Assembly: GCA_964229355.1 (NCBI GenBank)
Contig: CAXRDE010000020.1
Coordinates: forward strand, 1 to 43,103
Source of the DNA: CAXRDE01 sp964229355
GTDB lineage: Bacteria; Cyanobacteriota; Sericytochromatia; UBA7694
DNA: 43,103 nt
Direction of reading: 5' to 3'
This document shows positions 33,303 through 40,957 of this stretch, one piece after another. Made by a program: the position numbers and the translations under genes. Below the pieces are notes generated by a model. The model was not told the origin of the DNA, did not search any database, and saw only the letters and a program-made list of their open reading frames with translations. Each line of letters begins with the position of its first letter. The stretch's first letter is position 1.

Positions 33303-33992
33303 ATGGAAGATCTGATTGTTAACGGTATTTTGTTGCTTATCTTTATGGCGATTGCCGGGGTGAGTGTGGTGGTGGCGGCTCCCAATACAGTGGTCTTGAT
33401 TTTGCAATGCTTTTGGGCCGAGGTGCCCGCGACGCTAACGGGTGAAAGCAAGCGCACGGTGACCCAGGGTAAACACCTGTCTTACGAACGGGATGACGAT
33501 ACGGGGGAGTACGAGTGGGAAACCCGCAAAGGCACCAGCGTGAGCTGGGAACCCCGCCTTCGGGTGCACTACACCTGGCAGGAGAAAGCGTACGCAAAAG
33601 ACAATCAGGACAGTTGGAATCACCGTTTACACTATACCGAAAACAGCAGTCAACGGGCCATCAAGCGCTTCTTTTCGCAACGGCCCTATCCCCTCCGTGT
33701 GAATCCCCGGCGGCCTTCCCAATTTTTTCTGGGTTTTCACCAGTTTCCGTGGTTGGCGGTGCTGGTGGCCACCCTGAGCAGCCTTTTGTTTTTGAGTGTT
33801 AGCCTGAGCACCCTTTTTGATCTGTTGCCTTCAGGCGTTTCTGAATGGGGAAATAATCGCCTGTACTGGACCCTTGCAGCTGTTGTTTACGGCGTGACGT
33901 GTTTGGGTTTTGCCGTTTTTTACTGCTGGCCAGCCTCGCCAGGCCTCTCAACCGCTTCACGTTCTTCAACCTCGGGGCGGCAAAAGTCCTAA
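33303..33992 (+). CDS. DUF3592-like membrane protein
   Basis: 229 residues. One membrane helix at about 6-38, a soluble beta-rich segment (about 45-145; RLRVHYTWQEKAYAKDN, YPLRVNPRRPSQFFL) and two C-terminal helices (about 147-172 and 185-205) give the DUF3592 layout. Function of the family is unknown. The ATG has no ribosome site and follows the serine hydrolase by 15 bp, so it probably relies on translation of that gene. The last 27 bases overlap the convergent YjbR gene. Confidence 0.8.
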   Translation: MEDLIVNGILLLIFMAIAGVSVVVAAPNTVVLILQCFWAEVPATLTGESKRTVTQGKHLSYERDDDTGEYEWETRKGTSVSWEPRLRVHYTWQEKAYAKDNQDSWNHRLHYTENSSQRAIKRFFSQRPYPLRVNPRRPSQFFLGFHQFPWLAVLVATLSSLLFLSVSLSTLFDLLPSGVSEWGNNRLYWTLAAVVYGVTCLGFAVFYCWPASPGLSTASRSSTSGRQKS

Positions 33993-34337
33993 AATTTTCT
34001 GGGTTTTTTTTGGTAAACTTGCTGTCACCAGGGCATAGGATTGATCCACCTGTGCCAGGACTTCAGCGTCATTCAGGTCCTCTCCCACGGTCACAGTGTT
34101 CCAATGGCGTTTGTTCATGTGCCAGCCGGGAGCCACAGCGCGGTACTTTTCGCGTAACAGCTCAGCGAGCACAGGTTCGCACTTGAGGTTGATTTTCAGC
34201 GGGCTTTGCTGAATATTGCAGAGGGCAAACATTTTGCCTGCCACCCGAAACACCGCCACCTCAGGACCAAAGGGGAAGTCATGACTGCTACCGGGGTATT
34301 GTAAACAGTGTTCGTAAAGCGCGGCATAATCGAGCAT
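33966..34337 (-). CDS. MmcQ/YjbR family protein
   Basis: 123 residues, normal for the family. YPGSSHDFPFGPEVAVFRVAGKMFAL, then LKINLKCEP and WHMNKRHWNTV, are the conserved blocks. Members are small proteins with a CyaY-like/double-wing fold and are proposed to bind DNA, but a clear role is not established. The ATG lies 3 bp after the stop of the EEP gene, so the two are probably expressed together. Converges with DUF3592 by 27 bp. Confidence 0.92.
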   Translation of the reverse strand: MLDYAALYEHCLQYPGSSHDFPFGPEVAVFRVAGKMFALCNIQQSPLKINLKCEPVLAELLREKYRAVAPGWHMNKRHWNTVTVGEDLNDAEVLAQVDQSYALVTASLPKKTQKILGLLPPRG

Positions 34338-34340
34338 GGT

Positions 34341-35327
34341 TTAGTCCGCTTTGGGTTGTAAGACAAAACGGGTGTGGACCCCGTAGTGATCCGACACCAT
34401 CAGCCCTTCAATGGGTTGGTCAAAGACCACCTGCGACTGCACGGGCTTTAAATCCAGAGCCTGGCCGTCGCGGTAAAAAATATAGTCGACGCGCTTGCGT
34501 TTGTCGGGATTCGATTTATACGGATTGGTCTTGCCATCGCTGGTGTAGCCGGGATCCTCGGGATTGAGTTCTCGGAAGGCGTCGCTGACGCCCAGGCTGG
34601 TTTTGAGCACTTCGTAAAGGGCGTCGCTTTCCTGGGTGTTAAAATCACCGGTAATGATCACGGGATGTCCGGCATCTTTACTTTCCACAAAGGCTTTTAG
34701 CACTTCCGCATCATGGGCACGAATGTCATCGCGGGGCATATCGTAGCCCGAGAACAAGAGACTCATAACTTTGAGCCCCAGTTTTTCATGGGGAGCCTCT
34801 GCCTTATCGCTCATGGCTTGAAAATGGGTGTTATACACATCCAAAATTTGGCCTTCGGGCAGCTGCAGGCGGGTAAAGCTTACACCTTTTTGAGCCAGGG
34901 CATCGGCGTGAGAGGCATAGCTAAAGGCCTGAAAGTCGCTTTCCAGAATGTCGTAGGTGGACAGGGTGGTTAAGCCGCTGTTGAGCAAGCGCCGCTCGGC
35001 AGGTGCGTAGCGGGAAACCTGGATGCCCGCGCTTTCGGTACCTATTGCCAGGTAGCGACTGTCTTTTGAAAATGTTTCTTGTAGGCCTATAATTTCGTAA
35101 CCGGCCAGGGATTTGCCGATGCGTTCGGAACGGGCGGCAATGTCCTTACCCAGGGGAGCAGGCAGCGCAAAGGTGTTTAAGCTTAGCACATCAATTTCAA
35201 GGGGCGGGATTTTTCCTGAGGGAGAAGCGTTCTGCGGGGCTGATTTTGCCGCCGCCAACCCTTCTGAGGTGCGGGCTGGCATGCTAAACGCCGGAGGTGT
35301 AGGAGGTAAAACAGGTTGGATAGGCAT
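34341..35327 (-). CDS. Sphingomyelinase-like EEP hydrolase with Pro-rich leader
   Basis: 328 residues. Residues 1-43 are low complexity (Pro, Ala, Ser) with no Sec signal. The endonuclease/exonuclease/phosphatase domain (about 44-323) shows the neutral-sphingomyelinase pattern: SLNTFALP (Asn51), IIGLQETF (Glu84), VYNTHFQA (His168), ITGDFNT (Asp228, Asn230), RVDYIFY (Asp281) and SDHYGV (Asp313, His314). Family members cleave phosphodiesters such as sphingomyelin, phospholipid head groups or nucleic acids; a sphingomyelinase or phospholipase role is the best guess. Because the lipid substrate would normally be outside, the leader may be an unconventional export signal. Promoter is perfect and leaderless (see 35334-35362). 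Confidence 0.9.
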   Translation of the reverse strand: MPIQPVLPPTPPAFSMPARTSEGLAAAKSAPQNASPSGKIPPLEIDVLSLNTFALPAPLGKDIAARSERIGKSLAGYEIIGLQETFSKDSRYLAIGTESAGIQVSRYAPAERRLLNSGLTTLSTYDILESDFQAFSYASHADALAQKGVSFTRLQLPEGQILDVYNTHFQAMSDKAEAPHEKLGLKVMSLLFSGYDMPRDDIRAHDAEVLKAFVESKDAGHPVIITGDFNTQESDALYEVLKTSLGVSDAFRELNPEDPGYTSDGKTNPYKSNPDKRKRVDYIFYRDGQALDLKPVQSQVVFDQPIEGLMVSDHYGVHTRFVLQPKAD

Positions 35328-35333
35328 ACCCTT

Positions 35334-35362
35334 ATTTTAACGGCGAGGCTGGCATCCGTCAA
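35334..35362 (-). promoter_or_regulatory. Leaderless promoter of the EEP hydrolase gene
   Basis: Minus strand TTGACG (35362-35357), 17-base spacer, TAAAAT (35339-35334), then exactly 6 bases to the ATG at 35327. Predicted transcript start is the A of the start codon. An AGGG only 1 base before ATG is too close to act as a ribosome site. Confidence 0.75.
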
Positions 35363-35366
35363 ACGG

Positions 35367-35394
35367 GTTGCACTCTCTTTTTTTGCAGTGCAAC
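35367..35394. promoter_or_regulatory. Inverted repeat between the divergent EEP and outer-membrane protein genes
   Basis: GTTGCACT (35367-35374), 12-base T-rich spacer, AGTGCAAC (35387-35394): perfect 8-bp arms. No T-run follows the repeat, so it looks like a protein-binding site rather than a terminator. It lies just upstream of the EEP -35 and about 20 bases upstream of the barrel gene's possible -10 (TACACT, 35415-35420). Arms resemble the TetR half-site. Confidence 0.5.
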
Positions 35395-35458
35395 AGCAAA
35401 TCGGGCTGGGCCCTTACACTGGAAGTAACTTAGATAGAGAAAGTGGTGAAAATAGCTT

Positions 35459-35983
35459 ATGCATAGTGAATTGAAAAAAGGCATGTGGACAGGGCTGATG
35501 GGCGGGTGGCTTGTTTATAGCGCTTGTCTGGGTGCGGCTCAGGCTCAGACGCAACTGGAGGTGGGTGCCGGACTAAACACGATTGTGCCCTATGGCAACG
35601 TCAGGTTGCAACAGGAATTTTCTGAGCAGTGGTCGGGCAATGTGGCTTTGCAGCTGGGCCCGGCTTTTACCAAAACCAACGGGCCAACGCCTTTAAACAC
35701 GGTAGCTACCGCAGGGGTGAAGTATTACTGGACACGCGAAACCTGGTTTCAACCCTTTGTGGGCGCTGATGTGGGGGTGGCCTGGGTGCCCGATCGGGTG
35801 ACACCGATGACCCAGAGCGAGGTGGGGCTCTTTGGGCAGTTGGGCGTGGGGGCTGATCTGATGTTTAGCCCCCACGTTGGCGTCAGCCTGGCCTTACGTT
35901 CCAATCTGAACCTGCTGAATAGCAGCTTGATGAGCGGGACGCTGGCTTTACGGCCTGAGGTCAACGGCGTCTGGCGTTTTTAG
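35459..35983 (+). CDS. Small outer-membrane beta-barrel protein
   Basis: 174 residues. Signal peptide 1-29 (cleaved after AQA). The mature protein of about 145 residues has eight likely strands, with alternating pattern from LEVGAGLNTI through VSLALRSNLNLL, and ends in WRF, the aromatic C-terminus recognised by the barrel-assembly machinery. It fits the OmpW/OmpX-like eight-strand class. Role unknown; such proteins often act in adhesion or small-molecule passage. Its presence shows a conventional outer membrane, in contrast to the signal-less barrel-like protein at 2171-2995. Its TAG overlaps the ferritin stop (TTAG). Confidence 0.88.
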   Translation: MHSELKKGMWTGLMGGWLVYSACLGAAQAQTQLEVGAGLNTIVPYGNVRLQQEFSEQWSGNVALQLGPAFTKTNGPTPLNTVATAGVKYYWTRETWFQPFVGADVGVAWVPDRVTPMTQSEVGLFGQLGVGADLMFSPHVGVSLALRSNLNLLNSSLMSGTLALRPEVNGVWRF

Positions 35984-36495
35984 TTGCCAGGGACACTTTG
36001 ACGCTGCTTGGACATGCTTTCAATTTCTTTATCAAAGAGATAAAGTCCCTGATCTTCCACTTTGATCAAATTGATTTTGTCTAAAATGCTCTGGAACAAA
36101 CGCTCTTCTTCGTTTTGCTCCAGGGCAAAGTACTGCAAAAAGCCAAAGGTCGAAAAGTCACCGGCCTCAAAGGCGGCTTTTAAAAGGCTGTTGATTTCTT
36201 TGGTGATTTTGCATTCATGGGCATAAATATGTTTAAACACATCGGTGACGGAACCAAACTGAGACAGGGGTTGCTCAATGGCTCCAATGACGGCGTAGCC
36301 GCCGGCATCGTTAATGTAGTCAAAAAACTTTTCCATGTGCTGGCGTTCTTCTTCGGCCTGTTGACGCAAAAAGGTACCACAGCCGTCTAAGCCGTGAGAA
36401 AGGCACCAGGAGCTCATTTGTAAATACAAATTGGCGGAAAAAAACTCAAGGCTCAATTGGTGATTGAGGCGATCCGTTAATTCTTGGCTTAACAT
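35980..36495 (-). CDS. ftnA: Ferritin (FtnA-like)
   Basis: 171 residues, normal for bacterial non-haem ferritin. The metal ligands fall at the same numbers as in E. coli FtnA: Glu17, Glu49, Glu50, His53, Glu94, Glu126, Gln127, Glu129, Glu130, so sites A, B and C are all complete. It oxidises Fe(II) and stores Fe(III) inside a 24-mer. Ribosome site AAAGGA 9 bp before ATG 36495. I looked for a Fur box in the 87-base upstream gap and saw none that is convincing. Stop overlaps the convergent barrel gene. Confidence 0.96.
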   Translation of the reverse strand: MLSQELTDRLNHQLSLEFFSANLYLQMSSWCLSHGLDGCGTFLRQQAEEERQHMEKFFDYINDAGGYAVIGAIEQPLSQFGSVTDVFKHIYAHECKITKEINSLLKAAFEAGDFSTFGFLQYFALEQNEEERLFQSILDKINLIKVEDQGLYLFDKEIESMSKQRQSVPGN

Positions 36496-36582
36496 GATTT
36501 GGTATCCTTTGGATTTCGGGATTATTCTTTACCACGTTACCATGCTATACACCTTGTGGCTAGCTAACCCATGCCACATCCT

Positions 36583-37149
36583 TTAGGAAGCCGGTGTGGT
36601 TAAGCGTACCAGGGCCTCAGGGATGTTGACGTACCCCAGATACACTTTTTGCAAACGGGGCAAGTAAAAGTAATAGCCTGAGCGGGTGGGTGTCATGGCG
36701 CCAATAATCAGGTGCTCTTGTGCGTCACCGGTGAGCCATAACTCTGTGGCGCCGTTGATTTGGTCCAGGCCAAAAGCGCTCAACTGCTGGGGGGTCGGGT
36801 TTTCGAGTAAGAGTCGCCGCACATTAAGGGTTCGCAGTTGGGCCAGGGTATTGTCTAGCAAGACCTGCTCCATGTCTGAAAGCGGACGGGGCTGGTTTTG
36901 AACTTCCCAGCGCTCTGAAACGGGTGCGTCGGCGCGGTAGCGGGCGGTCAGACCCGGTCGCACCAGCCGCAATTGGGTGAGGGTTTGCCATTGATACACC
37001 GTGAGCGGTTCTTGCGGGGTGGTTTCGCCGGTGCCGGGTTGGGGGGCCACCGGCGGGTCCATGGGGTTATTCCACAGGGTATAAGCCCCCAGAGCGATGC
37101 TGGCTCCCAGCGCCAGCAGACTAAAGCGCCAACGTTGCCAAAAAGTCAT
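36583..37149 (-). CDS. DUF4340 protein of a Gld-type ABC cluster
   Basis: 188 residues from ATG 37149, which overlaps the TGA of the preceding gene (ATGA) and has GGAG 6 bp upstream; an earlier in-frame ATG at 37161 would cover that site. One N-terminal membrane helix (about 8-26) and a periplasmic alpha/beta part with two similar halves (LRLVRPGLTARY, ELWLTGDAQEHLIIG). DUF4340 proteins accompany GldG-like proteins and ABC-2 transporters in many bacteria. Role unknown; probably part of the same envelope complex. Confidence 0.85.
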   Translation of the reverse strand: MTFWQRWRFSLLALGASIALGAYTLWNNPMDPPVAPQPGTGETTPQEPLTVYQWQTLTQLRLVRPGLTARYRADAPVSERWEVQNQPRPLSDMEQVLLDNTLAQLRTLNVRRLLLENPTPQQLSAFGLDQINGATELWLTGDAQEHLIIGAMTPTRSGYYFYLPRLQKVYLGYVNIPEALVRLTTPAS

Positions 37150-38468
37150 TTTCTTCTCCATTTCATGCCCAGGGCTATGAGGACAAACAGCAGCGGAAAC
37201 AATACCGACCAGAGACTGGCCCAGCGTAGCATGGCGCTGCTGACCACCAATTGGCGGTTGACTTCAGGGGGCACATGAATATCCAGGCGATCCTGATCGC
37301 CCGCCAACCAGGCCACGGCATTTAAAAAGAAGTCCCGATTGCCCAGGACCGTGGCAAAGCGGTTGCTAATAAAGGTGGCGTTGCCCACCACCAGCAAGCG
37401 GGTTTTGTCTTGTTCTAAGGCCACGGCGAGCGTCATGGGGCCTGCTAAGTCGGCGTCGTCTTTTTGAATGAGCGCCTGTTCAGAAAGGTTGCTCTCACCC
37501 CAACTGCTCTTGCTGGTGAGCATGAGTCCCGTGGCCTTGCTGCCGTCGGGCGGCGCGTTGACCTGGACACTGCGGGCCAGCGGAAAAAACACCGCTGTTC
37601 CCTGAAGGGATTGGGTAATGGGGTGATCTTCAAAATCGGTAATCAGCGGCACGGTATAATCCCGCTGTAGGTTTTGGTCGGGGTCTACCACAATATTATT
37701 GCCCACCTGCATGCCGTAGGTTTCAAAAACCGCTTCTAAACCGCTCTCGTAGCGGGCTTGCAGCATGACCAACATGCGGCCCCCGGCTTTGAGGTAGCTC
37801 TGTAAGGCCTGGCGTTCTGCGGTGGTAAAACCGCGCTCGGGGCCCGCCAAAACCACCACCCGGGCATCTTTGGGTACCGTGTAATCCTGGCTGGCCAGGC
37901 TCAGGTTGAGCACCTCATAATTTTCTTGTAAAAGACTTTCTTTGATCAGGCCGAGGCCGCTGCGGCTGTAACTGTCGTCCAGGGGCAATTCCTGGTGGTC
38001 CTTTAAGAAGTAGATCTTTGGCTTGTCTTTGCGGGTCACGGTAAAGATGGCGGTGCTCAACTGGGCCTCGTCGGCGCTGAGTAGATCTTTGCGTCCCTTA
38101 CCGCTTTCGACGACCAGGGTTTCATCTAAACTCACTTTGAAGCGTTCCACCAGTCCTGGTTGCAGTTCGGGATCAATTAACTCGTAACTCAGTTGGCCTC
38201 TGCTGGCCTCGCGGTAAGCTTCTAAACGATTGGCCACCGCCGCGCGCTTGGGCGAACGGGTGCGGTAAAAGGCGGTGACTTTGACCTCCTGGGGCAGGCG
38301 CCCTAAGAGTTTTTGACTCTGGGGTGACAGGGTAAATTCCTGTTGCTGGGTCAGGTCATAGCGCACGTCGTGATGGTAAATCCAAAAATGGCTGAGTCCT
38401 ATGAGTGTGACCATGCTGAGGCCCAGAACGCCCTGGGGTGAAAACAGTTGACGCAAGGGCTTTTTCAT
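37146..38468 (-). CDS. GldG-like ABC transporter auxiliary protein
   Basis: 440 residues from ATG 38468, which overlaps the permease TGA (ATGA). It has an N-terminal membrane helix (about 12-31), a long periplasmic domain of the ABC_transp_aux type (DLTQQQEFTLSPQS, VKVTAFYRTRSP, VVVLAGPERGFT, YLKAGGRMLVML, LVVGNATFISN) and a C-terminal membrane helix (about 413-433). In Bacteroidota, GldG with GldA and GldF is needed for gliding; homologues in other phyla occur without gliding and their substrate is unknown. The full ATPase-permease-GldG-DUF4340 order here supports a working complex. Confidence 0.92.
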   Translation of the reverse strand: MKKPLRQLFSPQGVLGLSMVTLIGLSHFWIYHHDVRYDLTQQQEFTLSPQSQKLLGRLPQEVKVTAFYRTRSPKRAAVANRLEAYREASRGQLSYELIDPELQPGLVERFKVSLDETLVVESGKGRKDLLSADEAQLSTAIFTVTRKDKPKIYFLKDHQELPLDDSYSRSGLGLIKESLLQENYEVLNLSLASQDYTVPKDARVVVLAGPERGFTTAERQALQSYLKAGGRMLVMLQARYESGLEAVFETYGMQVGNNIVVDPDQNLQRDYTVPLITDFEDHPITQSLQGTAVFFPLARSVQVNAPPDGSKATGLMLTSKSSWGESNLSEQALIQKDDADLAGPMTLAVALEQDKTRLLVVGNATFISNRFATVLGNRDFFLNAVAWLAGDQDRLDIHVPPEVNRQLVVSSAMLRWASLWSVLFPLLFVLIALGMKWRRK

Positions 38469-39202
38469 GAAGACGGCCTCTGAAAACTCAGGCAGCTTAA
38501 GACGGTGAGTCCCAGCATTGCACTCAGATAAAACCAAATATCTTTTAGTGAGAGCCAGCCCTGGGTAAAGCTTTCTTGATGTTCACCCAGTGAAAGATAC
38601 TGCACCACGGTCCACCAGCCCTGAGGCTCACCATACTGGGGTCCCGCGCCGAGTAGCCACCAGAGTAGGCAAATGCCAAAGGCACTGCTGGCGGCAAACA
38701 GGCTGTTTTTCGACCAGGTCGAGGTCCAGAGCCCCACCCCCAAAAAGACGCCACCCAACAAAAAAAGGCCGCCATAGCCGGTGACCAGCGGCCAGAAGTC
38801 GGGCTCACCATAGATAGAGAGAAAGATCGGAAAATACAGGGTGCTGGCCAAAAGGCCTGCCAGCAGTATCAAGGCGGCCAGATACTTGGCCAGAATGATC
38901 TGACCGGGTTTTAAAGCCGAAGACAAAAGCAGGGGAAGGGTATGGTGGGTGCGTTCTTCGACCACCAGGCCCATGCTAATGAGCGGGCATAACAAGAGCA
39001 GCAGCACGCCCGAGTTTGAAAATACATAGCGCATCAATCCGGCATCCTGGGTGGCTTTGAGGGTGAGAACAAAAAAGAAGCCACTCAGGGCCAAAAAAAT
39101 GCCGTGTAAGCCGTAGGCCAGAGGGGTGCCGTAAAAGCGCTGCAGTTCATTGCGTATCAGGGTCCAGATTCCCTGAAGATCTTGTTTTGTGTAGGGGGTC
39201 AT
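38465..39202 (-). CDS. ABC-2 type permease (GldF-like)
   Basis: 245 residues, six membrane helices. The N-terminal segment IWTLIRNELQRFYGTPLAY and the loop GLVVEERTHHTLPLLLSSAL are typical of ABC-2 permeases of the GldF/NosY group. It moves or extracts an unknown substrate from the inner membrane together with the ATPase upstream. ATGA overlaps on both sides show tight coupling with the ATPase and GldG-like genes. Confidence 0.93.
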   Translation of the reverse strand: MTPYTKQDLQGIWTLIRNELQRFYGTPLAYGLHGIFLALSGFFFVLTLKATQDAGLMRYVFSNSGVLLLLLCPLISMGLVVEERTHHTLPLLLSSALKPGQIILAKYLAALILLAGLLASTLYFPIFLSIYGEPDFWPLVTGYGGLFLLGGVFLGVGLWTSTWSKNSLFAASSAFGICLLWWLLGAGPQYGEPQGWWTVVQYLSLGEHQESFTQGWLSLKDIWFYLSAMLGLTVLSCLSFQRPSS

Positions 39203-40167
39203 GGGTTTTGCATCCGTTCCAGGAAAACATGTTCTAACGAGGCCAGGCCCTCAGGAACCCATGCCAAAAGCTCCCACTCGGCTTGAAAAATGGCCTGAAT
39301 GATCTGGCTTTGCGGTGCGGGTGCAGTGGCTTGCTCTGTGGCTTTGAGCTCAAGGCGCAAGGTGCACGTGCTTTTGCTGCTCTGTAAAGGGTGAAGGGCC
39401 TGTACACAATCCAGGGCTTTTAGGGTGTGTAACACCTGTGCTGAGGAGGCCGCTGAGGCTGCGGTGGGGCATTGTCTTAAGCGCACCCGAAAGCGGGTGC
39501 TTTGCGAAGCACTTAAGTCCTGGGGAGCACCCTGGGCCAGGACCTCCCCCTGATGCAGCATCAGCACCTGGTCGCAGAGGGCCTCGACTTCGGGTAGCGC
39601 ATGGGAACTTAAAATGAGGGTGTGTTGCCCTTTGAGGGCCCGTAAGGTTTCGCGGGTGGCGTAGATCTGGGCGGGATCTAAGCCTGTGGTGGGCTCGTCA
39701 AGAATTAAAATGGCGGGTTTGTGGATGAGGGCCATGGCCAGCCCGACCCGCTGACAGAGACCCCGGGACAGATGGTGAGGGTAACGTTTCAAGACGCTGG
39801 CCAGCTCACTGGTGTGGACCACTTTTTCAATGGCCTCTGACCAGGTGGCTTTGGGCAGATGGCGCAGGCGACAGATGAACTGGAGATGTTCTAGCACATT
39901 GAGATGCCCATACAAGGGGGGCTGATGCGGAAGGTAACCCAACTGGGCCTGTGCCGCCTGGGTCTGGGTACGTAAATCAATCCCTTGCAGGGTGATTTCA
40001 CCGGCATCGGGCACCAGTAGCCCGGCTAAACTCTCTAAAATAGTGGTTTTTCCAGCGCCGTTGGCACCAATGAGTCCCATAATTTCGCCCTGAGCGACCG
40101 TAAAGGACACCGCATTCAAGGCGGTGTGTCCCTGGTATTGATGGCTTAAATGTTTGACCTGGATCAT
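39199..40167 (-). CDS. ABC transporter ATP-binding protein (GldA-like)
   Basis: 322 residues. Walker A GANGAGKT (34-41), Q-loop GYLPHQPPLYG, signature LSRGLCQRVGLA (LSGGQ variant with Arg), Walker B ILILDEPTTGLDP, H-loop SSHALPEVE. The C-terminal 100 residues form the regulatory extension found in GldA/CcmA-type ATPases. GAGG lies 4 bp before ATG 40167. It starts 6 bp after the HD-domain gene and overlaps the permease by 4 bp, so it drives the complex encoded downstream. Confidence 0.95.
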   Translation of the reverse strand: MIQVKHLSHQYQGHTALNAVSFTVAQGEIMGLIGANGAGKTTILESLAGLLVPDAGEITLQGIDLRTQTQAAQAQLGYLPHQPPLYGHLNVLEHLQFICRLRHLPKATWSEAIEKVVHTSELASVLKRYPHHLSRGLCQRVGLAMALIHKPAILILDEPTTGLDPAQIYATRETLRALKGQHTLILSSHALPEVEALCDQVLMLHQGEVLAQGAPQDLSASQSTRFRVRLRQCPTAASAASSAQVLHTLKALDCVQALHPLQSSKSTCTLRLELKATEQATAPAPQSQIIQAIFQAEWELLAWVPEGLASLEHVFLERMQNP

Positions 40168-40173
40168 GGGGCC

Positions 40174-40869
40174 TCACGCATACAGATGATCCCAGTAGGC
40201 AATTTCTTTGCGCAGATTCTCACGGGCGTTGCGCTCATGGGCTTGCCGAAAGGTGGGGGTATGGTAAATAAAGTCCTGAGCCAGCATGTGTTGAAGCACC
40301 TTGACACGCCCCTGGCGGTACAGGGCTTCGGGAACCCAGCGGTATTCCTTGCGCACCTGTTCCACGTAACGGGTATAGCGGTCGGTAGAACTGGCCAAAA
40401 TGCCCAGGTCAAAGTCGAGAAACCAGAGCAGGTCGTGATTGACTTGCTCGGGCAAGCGATGATGGTGTGCCGTCACTTCGATCATGTGTACCACTGTCTG
40501 AATTTTTTCGGGGGCTAACCCCCAGCGCTGTAAATCTTGCCTGGCCCATTGGGCGCTGCGCCGTTCGTTGTCCTTGCGCAGGGGATTATACACCGCATCA
40601 TGATACCAGATGGCCAGCGCCACCGTGTCAGGATCGCGCAGTTGGCGATGGAAGTTTTGCCAGGCTTCGAACAGCGCCAGAAGGTGTGTGCCGTTATGGT
40701 AGTGGCGTCCCCGTCGTGCGTAAGCTTTATAAAGGCGTTGGAACCCCCGCTCTAACTCCGCTGCCAAACGCTCCGCAGGAAGCGTTGTCTCTAAAAAAGG
40801 GCTCGCTTGCCAACGCTCCCACAGCGCTTGCCACGCGGTGTGTAGCGAGGACTTCTCTGTCGAACTCAT
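40174..40869 (-). CDS. HD-domain predicted metal-dependent hydrolase (COG4339-like)
   Basis: 231 residues from ATG 40869 (GGAAG 6 bp upstream); a longer reading would collide with the divergent LpxB-related gene. HYHNGTHL and AIWYHDAVYNP give the His...His-Asp metal site, with ERRSAQWA and VTAHHH following. This HD subgroup has no confirmed substrate (phosphohydrolase predicted). Its position 6 bp before the ABC ATPase suggests that it heads the Gld-like operon; a functional link is untested. Confidence 0.87.
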   Translation of the reverse strand: MSSTEKSSLHTAWQALWERWQASPFLETTLPAERLAAELERGFQRLYKAYARRGRHYHNGTHLLALFEAWQNFHRQLRDPDTVALAIWYHDAVYNPLRKDNERRSAQWARQDLQRWGLAPEKIQTVVHMIEVTAHHHRLPEQVNHDLLWFLDFDLGILASSTDRYTRYVEQVRKEYRWVPEALYRQGRVKVLQHMLAQDFIYHTPTFRQAHERNARENLRKEIAYWDHLYA

Positions 40870-40922
40870 TGCGGGCTTCCGTACCACCTTGTGCTTTTTA
40901 GCAATTTTAACCTGTCTCACCC

Positions 40923-40928
40923 TATAAT
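40923..40928 (+). promoter_or_regulatory. -10 of the LpxB-related gene
   Basis: Perfect TATAAT, with no convincing -35, about 30 bases before the ATG at 40958, which has a GAGGAGG ribosome site. Confidence 0.5.
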
Positions 40929-40957
40929 AAAAGCAGGCGTTTTTCTGAGGAGGGTTT

